Shown piece after piece: positions 7,632 through 16,262 of a stretch of DNA of 64,000 nt (position 1 is its first letter; each line of letters opens with the position of its first letter). A program made the position numbers and the translations under genes. The notes below the pieces were generated by a model. The model had not been told where the DNA came from and did no database searches. It was given only the letters and a program-made list of their open reading frames with translations. The stretch is from Streptomyces sp. HB132 (GTDB lineage: Bacteria > Actinomycetota > Actinomycetes > Streptomycetales > Streptomycetaceae). The stretch covers positions 62,001 through 126,000 of the forward strand of contig NZ_JAFBGA010000019.1 in NCBI RefSeq assembly GCF_016909575.1, written 5' to 3'.

Positions 7632-9868
7632 GACACCCTTCGCTCCTCGCGCGAAAGCGGTACGGACCCGCCCGGTGGTGGCTGGCCCTGCTCGGTTCGT
7701 TCCTGATGGTCCTCGGGCTGGCGTCGACCGCCGCGTACGGCCGCGACGACGACCGGGCGGCGGCTGCCGCCGACCAGGTCCTCACGTGGACCGCAGGCGA
7801 CCCCATCGACCACTACCTGTCGGCGCCCAAGACCGCTGTGGCCGGCGCCGCGACCATCGTCTTCGAGAACAGCGCGGCCACGGGCAACACGACGGGCATG
7901 CCGCACACACTGACGTTCAGCGTCTCGGACGTGGAGTTCAACAACGACGTCGCGGTCAACATCCTGGCCAACCCCAGTGACAGCGAGGGCGGCAAGCACA
8001 GCGTCGAGGTCGATCTCACGCCCGGCCGGTACTTCTACCACTGCACGATTCCCGGCCACGGCTCGATGCAGGGCATCCTCACGGTGACCGAGGACGACGG
8101 CGGCGGCGAAGACACCACCGCTCCCGAGACCTCGGCCACGGTGGACGGCGACAAGAACGCCGACGGCGCGTACATCGGCCAGGCCACCGTCACAGTGGCG
8201 GCCACGGACGCCGGTTCGGGCGTGGACACCGTCGAGTACGCCGTCGGGGCGGACGGCGCCTGGCAGCCGTACACCGTGCCCGTCGTGGTGGACGAGGTGG
8301 GGACGCACACGATCCGCTACCGTGCCACCGACAAGGCGGGCAACGCGGCGGCGGAGAAGTCCGTCGACTTCGCGGTCGCAGCGCCGCCGACGGACGACGA
8401 GACCCCGCCGGAGACCTCGGCGACCGTGTCGGGCGAGAAGGACGACGCCGGCGCCTACCTCGGCATGGCCACGGTCACCGTGACCGCGTCCGACACCGGC
8501 TCGGGCGTCAACACCATCGAGTACGCCGTCGGGGCGGACGGTGCGTGGAAGGCGTACACCGCGCCCGTGATGGTGCACGAGGTGGGCACGCACAGCGTCC
8601 GCTACCGCGCCACGGACAAGTCCGGCAACGTCGCGGCGGTGAAGTCCGCGGACTTCACCGTCGTCGAGCCGCCGTCGCAGGACAAGACACCGCCGACGAC
8701 CTCCGTGGTGGTGACGGGCGACAAGAACTCGGACGGCGCGTTCATCACCAGCGCCGAGGCCACGGTCACCGCGACCGACGCGGACTCGGGTGTGGCCAAG
8801 GTCGAGTACTCCCTCGACGGCGGCCCGTACCTGGCCTACTCCTCCCCCGTCGTCGTCGACCGCGTCGGCTACCACACGTTCGCCCACCGGGCGACGGACA
8901 AGGCGGGCAACACCTCCGAGGCGAAGAAGGTCTCGTTCACCGTCGCGCAGAGCGGCGGGGTCCCGGCCCCCAACTGCCCGGAGTTCGACGAACGGCTCAC
9001 GGTCATCGTCGGCACGGTCGACACCGGTGTCCCCAACCGGCTGACCGGCAACCGCTGCACGATCAACGAGCTCATCGAGGACGAGAAGGACTGGTCCTCG
9101 CACGCGCTGTTCCTCAAGCACGTGGACAAGGTCCTGGACAAGCTCCTGACCGACGGTGTCGTCGACGCCCGTGAGCACAAGAAGATCTACCGGGCGGCCA
9201 AGCAGTCCGGCATCGGCAAGCCGGGCCAGGACGAGGGCTACCGCAAGCTGTTCGACGGCACGGCCGGCTCCCTCGCCAAGTGGCAGCAGGTCGGCGGCGG
9301 ACAGTTCGCGCTGAACGAGGAGGAGGGCTCGATCACGAGCTCCACCACCGTGGACGGCATGGGGATGCTGTGGTTCCCGGCCAGGCAGTACGGGGACTTC
9401 TCGCTGAAGCTCCAGTGGCGGGACGACGCCCCCGGCGCGGGCAACGCCAACGGCGGGGTGTTCGTCCGTTTCCCGAACGTCCACGACCACCCGGAGGAGT
9501 CACGTCCGGAGTGGGTCGCCATCAAGTACGGCCATGAGATCCAGGTCAACGACCGGCCCGACGGCGACATGTACAAGACCGGTTCCCTCTACGGGTTCGA
9601 CCGGGTCGGTCTCGGAGGGGCCGGCGTCACTCCCAAGGGCACCTGGAACGACTACGAGATCCGGGTGGTGGACCAGCACTACTCGGTCTACCGCAACGGT
9701 GTCCTGCTGAACGAGTTCGACAACAACGGCGGCCAGCTGTTCGAGCCGCCGCGGGACGACGACCCGGGCACCGACGGCCGGCGGTACGCCTCCGGCTACA
9801 TCGGGCTCCAGGTCCACAGCACCACGGACGTGATCTCCTACCGCGACATCCGCATCCAGGAGTTGTAG
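7628..9868 (+). CDS. Secreted cupredoxin / Ig-like repeat / DUF1080 (3-keto-glycoside hydrolase-like) fusion
   Basis: This 746-aa protein starts at GTG 7628, overlapping the previous stop by four bases. Domain order: an N-terminal hydrophobic export segment (WWLALLGSFLMVLGLAS); a plastocyanin-like cupredoxin (about 50-157) with copper ligands in MPHTLTF and HCTIPGHGSM; three tandem OmpL47-type Ig-like repeats of about 95 aa; a roughly 80-aa Lys/Asp-rich linker with two Cys; and a C-terminal DUF1080 domain (about 530-746; LFDGTAGSLAKWQ, GGVFVRFPN, WNDYEIRV, GYIGLQVHS). DUF1080 members include 3-keto-disaccharide hydrolases. The cupredoxin may accept electrons from the partner dehydrogenase. 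This is a plausible functional pair, but the link is inference. Confidence 0.8.
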   Translation: MRHPSLLARKRYGPARWWLALLGSFLMVLGLASTAAYGRDDDRAAAAADQVLTWTAGDPIDHYLSAPKTAVAGAATIVFENSAATGNTTGMPHTLTFSVSDVEFNNDVAVNILANPSDSEGGKHSVEVDLTPGRYFYHCTIPGHGSMQGILTVTEDDGGGEDTTAPETSATVDGDKNADGAYIGQATVTVAATDAGSGVDTVEYAVGADGAWQPYTVPVVVDEVGTHTIRYRATDKAGNAAAEKSVDFAVAAPPTDDETPPETSATVSGEKDDAGAYLGMATVTVTASDTGSGVNTIEYAVGADGAWKAYTAPVMVHEVGTHSVRYRATDKSGNVAAVKSADFTVVEPPSQDKTPPTTSVVVTGDKNSDGAFITSAEATVTATDADSGVAKVEYSLDGGPYLAYSSPVVVDRVGYHTFAHRATDKAGNTSEAKKVSFTVAQSGGVPAPNCPEFDERLTVIVGTVDTGVPNRLTGNRCTINELIEDEKDWSSHALFLKHVDKVLDKLLTDGVVDAREHKKIYRAAKQSGIGKPGQDEGYRKLFDGTAGSLAKWQQVGGGQFALNEEEGSITSSTTVDGMGMLWFPARQYGDFSLKLQWRDDAPGAGNANGGVFVRFPNVHDHPEESRPEWVAIKYGHEIQVNDRPDGDMYKTGSLYGFDRVGLGGAGVTPKGTWNDYEIRVVDQHYSVYRNGVLLNEFDNNGGQLFEPPRDDDPGTDGRRYASGYIGLQVHSTTDVISYRDIRIQEL
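8111..8945 (+). repeat. Three tandem coding repeats (Ig-like modules)
   Basis: Three successive segments of about 285 bases begin near 8111, 8399 and 8681. Each encodes an Ig-like module starting with TxPPxTS and ending with RATDKxGN followed by a short beta strand. The first two share long blocks such as VEYAVGADGAW, pointing to recent internal duplication; the third is more diverged. Confidence 0.8.
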
Positions 9869-9875
9869 GGGCGCG

Positions 9876-10952
9876 TCACACCCGGGCGGCCGTGGCCGCA
9901 TGCTCCGGCATGCGGTCGCGGCCTCCTGGGTGCCGGTGGCGCCAGACCCAGAAGACCGTGCAGGAGACGAGCGCCCAGGCAGCCAGCACGAGGTACGGGA
10001 AGAGGTACTGGTGGCCCCGGTAGTAGACCGCCGTGTGCTGGGCGTTGACCGAGGCGCCGGGCGGCAGCCAGCGGCCGACGTGCCCGAGCAGCGAGGGCAG
10101 CAACGGCCAGGACACCGCGCCGCCGGACGAGGGGTTGCCGAGCAGCACCATGACGCCCCACGTCGGGATCATCGCCCAGCGCCCCATCAGGGTGTTGAAC
10201 ATGGTGAAGACCATGCCGGAGGTGAACATGGTGAAGGCCAGGATCAGCCACGACTGCACGAAGGGCAGGTCGAGCGCGCCGAGTCCCCAGTCCACCACCG
10301 CCGCGATGGCGAACCCGCCGAGCAGGGCGTACGCGACGGTGAACAGGATCCGTTCCAGTGGGATCAGCGCCCGGGCGTGCACGCTGAGCTGGATCGCACC
10401 GAGGAAGCCCATGATGACGGCGGCGAGAGAGATGTAGAAGAGGGCCAGCCCCCGAGGGTCGCCTTCCTGGAGCGGTTTGACGTCCTCGACCGTGAGCGGG
10501 ACGCCGACGGTGTCGGCCACCTTGATCCCGGTCTCGCCCAGCAACTGGGCGACGGTGGCGCCGGACGCACCGGCGACCTGCATCACGACCCCCTTCCCGG
10601 CGCTCCTGAGGATCACGAAGACCTTCTGCTCGTCCAGCGCCGCCCGGGCCTGTGCGGCGTCCGGATACCTGTTGAGTTCGAGGGAGGCGTCGAGCGCCTC
10701 CTCCATCCCCTTGACGAACTCGACGGCGTACGGCGTCCTCGGGCCCTCGACGACCGCAGCCGGGATCCGGTGGGGCGTCGGATTGGCCATGGCGTAGGTG
10801 TAGGAGCCGGCGAAGAGACCCGCGGCCGCCGACACGATCAGCACGAGCACCAACCCGGGGAGGTACGGCGACTTCTTGTACGTCTCCCACTTCTCCCGCC
10901 GGGTCGGCGGCCTGCCGTGCGCCCCGTGGCCGCCGCCGGCCCCGGACGTCAT
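9876..10952 (-). CDS. DUF3533-like / YhgE-type polytopic membrane protein
   Basis: This is a 358-aa inner-membrane protein. One membrane segment lies near the N-terminus (about 30-50), followed by an extracytoplasmic domain of about 150 residues. Five or so hydrophobic segments follow from about 185 on, ending in a short basic tail. This layout matches the DUF3533 and ABC-2/YhgE-like family, sometimes annotated as transporter permease although no ATPase is nearby. Its ATG overlaps the TGA of the upstream LigD-type polymerase gene, so the two are probably co-transcribed and translationally coupled. The function is unknown. Confidence 0.75.
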   Translation of the reverse strand: MTSGAGGGHGAHGRPPTRREKWETYKKSPYLPGLVLVLIVSAAAGLFAGSYTYAMANPTPHRIPAAVVEGPRTPYAVEFVKGMEEALDASLELNRYPDAAQARAALDEQKVFVILRSAGKGVVMQVAGASGATVAQLLGETGIKVADTVGVPLTVEDVKPLQEGDPRGLALFYISLAAVIMGFLGAIQLSVHARALIPLERILFTVAYALLGGFAIAAVVDWGLGALDLPFVQSWLILAFTMFTSGMVFTMFNTLMGRWAMIPTWGVMVLLGNPSSGGAVSWPLLPSLLGHVGRWLPPGASVNAQHTAVYYRGHQYLFPYLVLAAWALVSCTVFWVWRHRHPGGRDRMPEHAATAARV

Positions 10953-11977
10953 ACGGAGTCGCCGTCGTCGTGCCGCGCGCGGCTGGGCTGCACCCGTTTG
11001 GGCTCGCCCGGCATCTTCGGATACTCCGGCGGATAGGGCAGATCGCCCAGTTCGTGCTCGTGTTCGTCACGCCGCGCGAGCTCCAGCACCTGATCGAGCC
11101 GGAAGGCGTGGTCGTCCATGTCGGCGTGCAGATCACCCAGCTCGGCGAAGCGCGCCGTCATCGTCCGCAGGTCGAAGTCACGCGGTTCGGCGTCGTCGAT
11201 CTCCTCCCAGCGGATCGGGGCGGAGACAGGGGCGTGGGGGAAGGGGCGTACGGAGTAGGCGGAGGCGATCGTGCGGTCACGGGCCGTCTGGTTGTAGTCG
11301 ACGAAGATCCGCTCCCCGCGTTCCTCCTTCCACCAGGCCGTGGTCACCCGGTCCGGCATCCTGCGCTCCAGTTCCCGCCCCACCGCGATGGCGGCGCGCC
11401 TGACCTGGGTGAAGGTCCACTCGGGGACGATCGGGACGAAGACGTGGATGCCGCGCCCGCCGGAGGTCTTGGGCCAGCCGCGCAGTCCGTGGTCGTCCAG
11501 GACCGAACGCAGTTCGTGGGCGGCCCTCACCGCGTCGGCGTAGTCCGTGCCGGGCTGTGGGTCCAGGTCGATGCGCAGTTCGTCGGGGTGGTCGGTGTCG
11601 GCCCTGCGCACCGGCCAGGGGTGGAAGGTCAGGGTGCCGAGGTTGGCGGCCCACAGGACCGCGCCGAGTTCGGTGGGGCACATCTCGTCGGCGTGCCGGC
11701 CGCTGGGGAATTCGATCCGGGCGGTGGGGGTCCATTCGGGCAGGTTCTTCGGCGCGCGCTTCTGGTAGAAGAAGTCCCCCTCGACCCCGTCGACGAAGCG
11801 CTGGAGCGTGGTCGGCCGCTCGCGCAGTGCACGGAGGATGCCGGGCCCCACGGCCAGGAAGTAGTCGGCCACGTCCTTCTTGGTGTAGCCCTTCTGGGGG
11901 AAGTACACCTTGTCCGGGTTGGACAGCCGCACGGCCCGTCCGTCCGCGTCCAGTTCCACCGCTGTTCCTGCTGCCAT
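10949..11977 (-). CDS. ligD: LigD-type DNA polymerase/primase domain protein (NHEJ)
   Basis: A stand-alone polymerase domain of the archaeo-eukaryotic primase superfamily (342 aa), as in the polymerase module of bacterial LigD, which fills gaps at double-strand breaks together with Ku and a ligase. Seen in the sequence: SNPDKVYFP near the N-terminus, FFYQKRAPKNLP, the catalytic metal pair in ELRIDLDPQPG, TSGGRGIHVFVP, and IFVDYNQ. No nuclease or ligase domain is fused. The start ATG 11977 gives the family's usual length; the frame stays open to 12118. A DNA ligase gene starts divergently only 77 bases away, which supports a shared repair role. No Ku gene lies in the window. Confidence 0.9.
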   Translation of the reverse strand: MAAGTAVELDADGRAVRLSNPDKVYFPQKGYTKKDVADYFLAVGPGILRALRERPTTLQRFVDGVEGDFFYQKRAPKNLPEWTPTARIEFPSGRHADEMCPTELGAVLWAANLGTLTFHPWPVRRADTDHPDELRIDLDPQPGTDYADAVRAAHELRSVLDDHGLRGWPKTSGGRGIHVFVPIVPEWTFTQVRRAAIAVGRELERRMPDRVTTAWWKEERGERIFVDYNQTARDRTIASAYSVRPFPHAPVSAPIRWEEIDDAEPRDFDLRTMTARFAELGDLHADMDDHAFRLDQVLELARRDEHEHELGDLPYPPEYPKMPGEPKRVQPSRARHDDGDSV

Positions 11978-12054
11978 GTCGGACACCGTAGGCCGGGCGC
12001 ACATATGCCGCATATCGGAGGACGGGCACGGAACGGTGGGTGAGAATCGTGGCC

Positions 12055-13116
12055 ATGGACCTGCCGGTGATGCCTCCCGTGAAACCGATGCTCGCCAAGT
12101 CCGTGTCCGCCATTCCACCGGACATGCATTACGAGGCGAAGTGGGACGGGTTCCGGGCGATCGTGTACCGGGACGGCGACGAGGTGGTGATCGGCAGCCG
12201 GACCGGGAAGCCCCTCACCCGCTACTTCCCCGAGGTGGTCGCCGCCGTTCGGGAGAACCTGCCGCCGCGCTGTGTGATCGACGGCGAGATCGTCCTGCCG
12301 TACGAGGGACGGCTGGACTTCGACCGGCTGAGCGAGCGCATCCATCCGGCCGACTCCAGGGTGCGGACGCTGGCCGAGCGGACCCCGGCGAGTTTCGTCG
12401 CCTTCGACGTCCTCGCTCTGGGCGACACCTCTCTGCTCGCCGCCGCGCAGACCGAGCGGCGGACGGTCCTGGAGGGCGCGCTGGCCGGCGCCTCGGCACC
12501 CGTGCACCTCGCACCGTCCACCACGGACCCGGACCTCGCGCGGGAGTGGTTCGAGCGGTACGAGGGGGCGGGGCTCGACGGGGTGGTCGCCAAACCGCTC
12601 GGTCTCCCGTACAGACCCGACACGCGCGCGATGTACAAGATCAAACACGAACGGACCGCCGACTGCGTGGTGGCGGGCTACCGCTTCCACAAGAGCGGCC
12701 CCGTGGTGGGCTCGCTGCTGCTCGGCCTGTACGACTCCGGGGGCGCCCTGCAGCACGTGGGGGTGTGCGCGGCCTTCCCGATGAAGCGTCGCGCCGAACT
12801 CGTCGAGGAACTCGACCCGTTGCGCATCGAACCCGCGGATCATCCGTGGGCGGCCTGGGCGGACGCGTCCGCGCACGAGGGCTCGCGGCTTCCGGGCGCG
12901 CCGAGCCGCTGGTCGGGCAAGAAGGACCTGTCGTGGGTGGCCCTCGCTCCGGAACGGGTCTGCGAGGTGGCGTACGACCACATGGAGGGCGACCGCTTCC
13001 GCCACACCACCCAGTTCAGGCGGTGGCGGCCGGACCGCACCCCCTCCGGCTGCACCTACGCGCAGCTGGAGGAGGTGGTGCGGTACGACCTGTCAGAGGT
13101 CCTCGACGGCCGCTGA
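12055..13116 (+). CDS. ATP-dependent DNA ligase (LigC/LigD-ligase type)
   Basis: This is a 353-aa ligase that seals nicks through a lysyl-AMP intermediate. The adenylation motif is EAKWDGFR with Lys29 as nucleophile; IDGEIVL, FVAFDVLAL, EGLDGVVAK-like (GLDGVVAKPL) and YKIKHERTADCVV follow. An OB-fold occupies about 230-350. It lacks extra domains, so it resembles the stand-alone LigC group. The start may be ATG 12055 or the in-frame GTG 12040; GGAG lies at 12017-12020. It is divergent from the LigD-type polymerase gene, an arrangement common for non-homologous end-joining accessory genes in Streptomyces. Confidence 0.9.
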   Translation: MDLPVMPPVKPMLAKSVSAIPPDMHYEAKWDGFRAIVYRDGDEVVIGSRTGKPLTRYFPEVVAAVRENLPPRCVIDGEIVLPYEGRLDFDRLSERIHPADSRVRTLAERTPASFVAFDVLALGDTSLLAAAQTERRTVLEGALAGASAPVHLAPSTTDPDLAREWFERYEGAGLDGVVAKPLGLPYRPDTRAMYKIKHERTADCVVAGYRFHKSGPVVGSLLLGLYDSGGALQHVGVCAAFPMKRRAELVEELDPLRIEPADHPWAAWADASAHEGSRLPGAPSRWSGKKDLSWVALAPERVCEVAYDHMEGDRFRHTTQFRRWRPDRTPSGCTYAQLEEVVRYDLSEVLDGR

Positions 13117-13120
13117 TCCG

Positions 13121-14329
13121 TCAGGCGGTGGGAGTGGGGCAGGGTTCGTCCGACGGTGCGTCCGTGGGATCGCTGTCCGCCGAGGGCGTGGGGCAGTCCG
13201 GGGCGGAGGTGCTGGGGTCGGGGTCGGGCGTCGTGGTGGGGTCCGGCGTGGTGGTCGGGTCGGGGGTGGGCGTCGGGTCCGTGGAGCCGCTGTCGGAGGG
13301 GCTGGGGCCGGGACCGGGGTCGGTGGGCGTCGGCGTATCGCTGGGGTCCGGGCTCCCCGACTCCGACGGTGTGGGGGTGGGAGAGGGAGTGGCGCCCGGA
13401 GGGGTGGACGGGGACGGTCTGCCGCTGGGCTGCGGTCCGACGACGATGCCGCCACCGCCCTTGCCGGGGCCACCGACCGGCGCCTTCGGCGCACGCGGGC
13501 CCCCCGCACCGGGGCTCCGCGGGACCACGCCCGTACCGTCGGCGACGGCGTGGACGCCCTTGCGGTAGTACTCCAGCCAGGACAGGACCGTACGCAGATA
13601 GGTGTCCGAGTGGTTGTAGCTGAGGACCGCCTGGTCCAGATCGGCCCCTACGGACAGGTCACGGGTCCCGGCACAGAGGTAGTGGCCGGCGGCGAGGGCC
13701 GCGTCGACGATGTTGTCGGGGTCCTTGCGCCCGTCGCCGTTGCCGTCCTTGCCCCAGTGCGCCCAGGTGGACGGGATGAACTGCATCGGTCCGACGGCCC
13801 GGTCGTACCGGGAGTCGCCGTCGTACGCGCCGCCGTCGGTGTCCGGGATGTTGGCGAATCCGGCGCCGTTGAGAACCGGGCCGAGTATCGGGGTGAGCGT
13901 GGTGCCCGCCGCGTCGACCCGTCCCCCGCTCGCGTGGCCGGACTCCACCTTGCCGATCGCCGCGAGTAACTGCCACGGCAGCCGGCAGCCGGGGTCGGTG
14001 CGCCTAAGCGCGCTTCGCGCGTTGCGGTAGGCGGCCAGGACGGTGGCGGGGATGCCGGCCTCGGCCGCCGGCTGCACGACGGCCGGACCGACGGGCTTTC
14101 CGCCGGTGGTCCTCGGCGGCTCCGGTGACCGCAGGGGCGGCAGCTCGGTGTGGTAACTGTCGTCGTTCGGCACCTCGGTCCAGACGACGTCGTCCGATGC
14201 CACGCTCTTCGGGTCGCCGGCACCGCCGTCTGTGATCCCCGGGGCCTGGGAGGCGGTGAGCGCCGCCATGGCGGCGACCGCGGTCGCCGTACCGCCGAGC
14301 CCGCGGCGCATGCTTCCGTTGAACCTCAT
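13121..14329 (-). CDS. Secreted lytic transglycosylase with Pro/Thr/Ser tail
   Basis: This 402-aa secreted enzyme is predicted to cleave peptidoglycan glycan strands with formation of 1,6-anhydro-MurNAc. After a signal peptide, the SLT domain (about 95-260) shows WQLLAAIGKVESGHASGG with the catalytic Glu, then VGPMQFIPSTWAHWG and LSYNHSDTYLRTVLSW. The last 120 residues are a low-complexity Pro/Thr/Ser/Asp tail with two Cys, typical of wall-spanning regions. ATG 14329 has a perfect AAGGAGG site that overlaps the stop region of the upstream Mce-associated gene. It therefore looks like the last gene of the mce operon, which is of interest because Mce machines must cross the wall. Confidence 0.88.
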   Translation of the reverse strand: MRFNGSMRRGLGGTATAVAAMAALTASQAPGITDGGAGDPKSVASDDVVWTEVPNDDSYHTELPPLRSPEPPRTTGGKPVGPAVVQPAAEAGIPATVLAAYRNARSALRRTDPGCRLPWQLLAAIGKVESGHASGGRVDAAGTTLTPILGPVLNGAGFANIPDTDGGAYDGDSRYDRAVGPMQFIPSTWAHWGKDGNGDGRKDPDNIVDAALAAGHYLCAGTRDLSVGADLDQAVLSYNHSDTYLRTVLSWLEYYRKGVHAVADGTGVVPRSPGAGGPRAPKAPVGGPGKGGGGIVVGPQPSGRPSPSTPPGATPSPTPTPSESGSPDPSDTPTPTDPGPGPSPSDSGSTDPTPTPDPTTTPDPTTTPDPDPSTSAPDCPTPSADSDPTDAPSDEPCPTPTA

Positions 14330-14348
14330 GTGTCCTCCTTCTCCTGGG

Positions 14349-15101
14349 TCATCGCGTGAACGTGTCGATGGCCGCGATCCGCCAGGTGTCACCGCGGCGG
14401 ACGGCGTCCACCGCGAACATGGCCGCCGCGTACGTCGTCTCCTCGTCCTTGCCGGTACGGGTGTTGCTCTGGTCGGCGAAGATCAGCAGCCGGGCCCGGT
14501 CCCCGTCGAGCAGCTCGACGCCGCTCTCGGTGACGGTCGTGGTGAGGACGAGCTTCTGTTTCGGCGCCTGGGCGCGTACGTCGGCGAGCATGTCCTCGTG
14601 CTGCCGCACCGCCTTGCCGGTCAGGTGCTTCCGCGCGGCCGCGTCGGATTTCTCGGGCGAGGCGTAGTCGTACGAGAAGACCGCGCCGACCGCCTCGCCG
14701 ATCTGCCCCTTGACCTCGCTGGTCCGGCCGATGTCGGTGAGGGCCGTGTTCTGCCTGCCCGGTTCGTCGCGCAGCGTCGTGGCCGAGGTGAACGCCCATA
14801 CGGCGAAGGCGCCGAGGAGCAGTGTCGCGGCGCAGAGGATCGCGGGCAGCCGGATGTGCGGGCGGGGCAGGCGCCTGCGCGGGGCTCCGTCCCCGCCGGG
14901 CTTCTCCTCCGTGCCGGCTCCGGCCCCCGCGGGCTCCTTCTCCGCGTCGGCTTCGTCCTCGGGGGCCGCTTCCGTCGCGGTCCGGTCCTCCGGCGCCTCG
15001 GGATCCGGTCCGGGACCCGCTTTCGTAGGCGCCGGTGCGGTCGCCACACCCGCGGTGGCGAGCCGACGGCGGCGGTTGACGAGGTGTCGGGTCGTCGACA
15101 T
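14349..15101 (-). CDS. Mce-associated membrane protein (type B, copy 2)
   Basis: This 250-aa protein has a cytoplasmic N-terminus rich in Pro, Ala and Glu (about 1-85), one membrane span (ILCAATLLLGAFAVWAF) and an extracytoplasmic NTF2/SnoaL-like domain ending in WRIAAIDTFTR. This is the design of the Mce-associated (Mas/Mam) proteins that stabilise Mce complexes. It is a clear paralogue of the 15681-16262 product (shared motifs GRTSEV/ATARVAGDV before VFSYDY or VFSYNP, and LLIFADQSNT or LLVFLDQVYE). It is the fourth mas gene of the operon. Confidence 0.8.
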   Translation of the reverse strand: MSTTRHLVNRRRRLATAGVATAPAPTKAGPGPDPEAPEDRTATEAAPEDEADAEKEPAGAGAGTEEKPGGDGAPRRRLPRPHIRLPAILCAATLLLGAFAVWAFTSATTLRDEPGRQNTALTDIGRTSEVKGQIGEAVGAVFSYDYASPEKSDAAARKHLTGKAVRQHEDMLADVRAQAPKQKLVLTTTVTESGVELLDGDRARLLIFADQSNTRTGKDEETTYAAAMFAVDAVRRGDTWRIAAIDTFTR

Positions 15102-15140
15102 GTTCGTGGGTCCTCTCGAAGGCGGGGCGGGCGGGCGGGG

Positions 15141-15668
15141 TCAGCCGGCGGTGTTGCCGACGGGCGCCTGTCCGAGGGCGTCGAGCTTCCACCCGTCGGA
15201 GGTGCGGGTGAGCTGCCCGAGCATCCGGCTCTCCTTGGCGACGGGCTTGCCCTCGGGGGCGGTCACGGTGACCCGCAGCGCCACCATCACTGCGGCCTTG
15301 CCAGCCCGGTCGTCCAGTTCCGTCACCGCTCCGGACAGGATCTCGGCGGTGCTGACGGTCTTGGCCGTCTCGATCTGCTTGACGAACTCGTCCCTTCCGT
15401 CGACGAGTTGCTTGTGCAGGGCACCGGTGGTCGAGTCCTCCCAGCTGTCGAGCCCTTGACCGAGCTTCGCGTGGTCGAGCGTGTTCATGTTCTGCACGGC
15501 CTGCTCCCCCGCCGCGAGCGCGTCGTCCCGGGCCTGCGCGTAGGCCGCCGAGTCGTCGTTCCCCGCGTCGTAGCGCGCCCAGCCGCCCCAGCCCGCCGCG
15601 ACCGCCGCCGCGAGGGCCAGCGTGACGGCTGCCGCCGACAGAGGGTTCCTCGTCCGTACCCGTGCCAT
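15141..15668 (-). CDS. Mce-associated membrane protein (type A, copy 2)
   Basis: This is a 175-aa protein with one N-terminal membrane span (about 10-28) and an outer domain that begins with YAQARDDALAAGEQAVQNMNTLD and ends with a beta strand carrying SDGWKLDALGQAPVG. It is the paralogue of the 16259-16780 product (TGDGWKIKVLDALPVG). Family members are predicted to bind Mce subunits at the outer face of the membrane. It lies in the leftward mce operon, with 12 bases to the gene above and 39 to the gene below. Confidence 0.78.
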   Translation of the reverse strand: MARVRTRNPLSAAAVTLALAAAVAAGWGGWARYDAGNDDSAAYAQARDDALAAGEQAVQNMNTLDHAKLGQGLDSWEDSTTGALHKQLVDGRDEFVKQIETAKTVSTAEILSGAVTELDDRAGKAAVMVALRVTVTAPEGKPVAKESRMLGQLTRTSDGWKLDALGQAPVGNTAG

Positions 15669-15680
15669 TGGTGCTCTCCC

Positions 15681-16262
15681 CTACCTGGAGGTGATGTCGA
15701 CGATCCGCCAGTGGCCGCCGCGCAGTTCAGCGGTCACGGACAGCTGCGCCGCCGCCGTGGTGGCGGTCTTCCCCTCGCGCTCGTAGACCTGGTCCAGGAA
15801 GACGAGGAGGTGGGCGCTGCTGCCGCTGAGGCGGGTGACCCCGGTGCGTACGGCCTGGCTGGTGAGCGTCAGTTTCTGGTCCGCGGCCTGTTTCTCGACC
15901 TGGCCGAACAGGGACGCGTACTGCTGGAGCGCCCGTCCCGCGAGCAGGTCCTTCGCCGACTCCTTGGTGGCGGCGGTGGACCGCGGGTTGTACGAGAAGA
16001 CCTTGCCCAGCGCGCTGCTCACGTCGCCGGCGACCCGGGCGGTCGCGGCCGAGTCGGTCAGTGCGTGGTTGGAGGTGGCGGGCGTGTCGCGCAGTTGCCG
16101 GCCCTGGACGAACAGGGTGGCGCCCACGCCCAGCAGGGCGAGCACCAGCAGTGCGGCGACGGGCCGGAGCCACCGCCGGCGTGCGGGGGCGGCCTCCGGA
16201 TCAGGGTCAGGTACGGGCTCGAGGTCCGGCTGGACCGACGCTGTCTCCGTGCTCACGTTCAT
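15681..16262 (-). CDS. Mce-associated membrane protein (type B, copy 1)
   Basis: This 193-aa protein has a short acidic/proline cytoplasmic part, one membrane span (VAALLVLALLGVGATLFV, about 33-50) and an outer NTF2-like domain ending GGHWRIVDITSR. It overlaps the previous gene by four bases. Together with 16259-16780 it forms an A-B pair that is repeated as 15141/14349. The role is inferred from family and operon context: assembly or stability of the Mce lipid-transport complex. Confidence 0.8.
   Translation of the reverse strand: MNVSTETASVQPDLEPVPDPDPEAAPARRRWLRPVAALLVLALLGVGATLFVQGRQLRDTPATSNHALTDSAATARVAGDVSSALGKVFSYNPRSTAATKESAKDLLAGRALQQYASLFGQVEKQAADQKLTLTSQAVRTGVTRLSGSSAHLLVFLDQVYEREGKTATTAAAQLSVTAELRGGHWRIVDITSR

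Noticed and set aside
13130..13480. Dense short repeats rich in GGGGTC/TCGG
   Set aside because: They encode the Pro/Thr/Ser/Asp tail of the transglycosylase. Low-complexity coding explains them.
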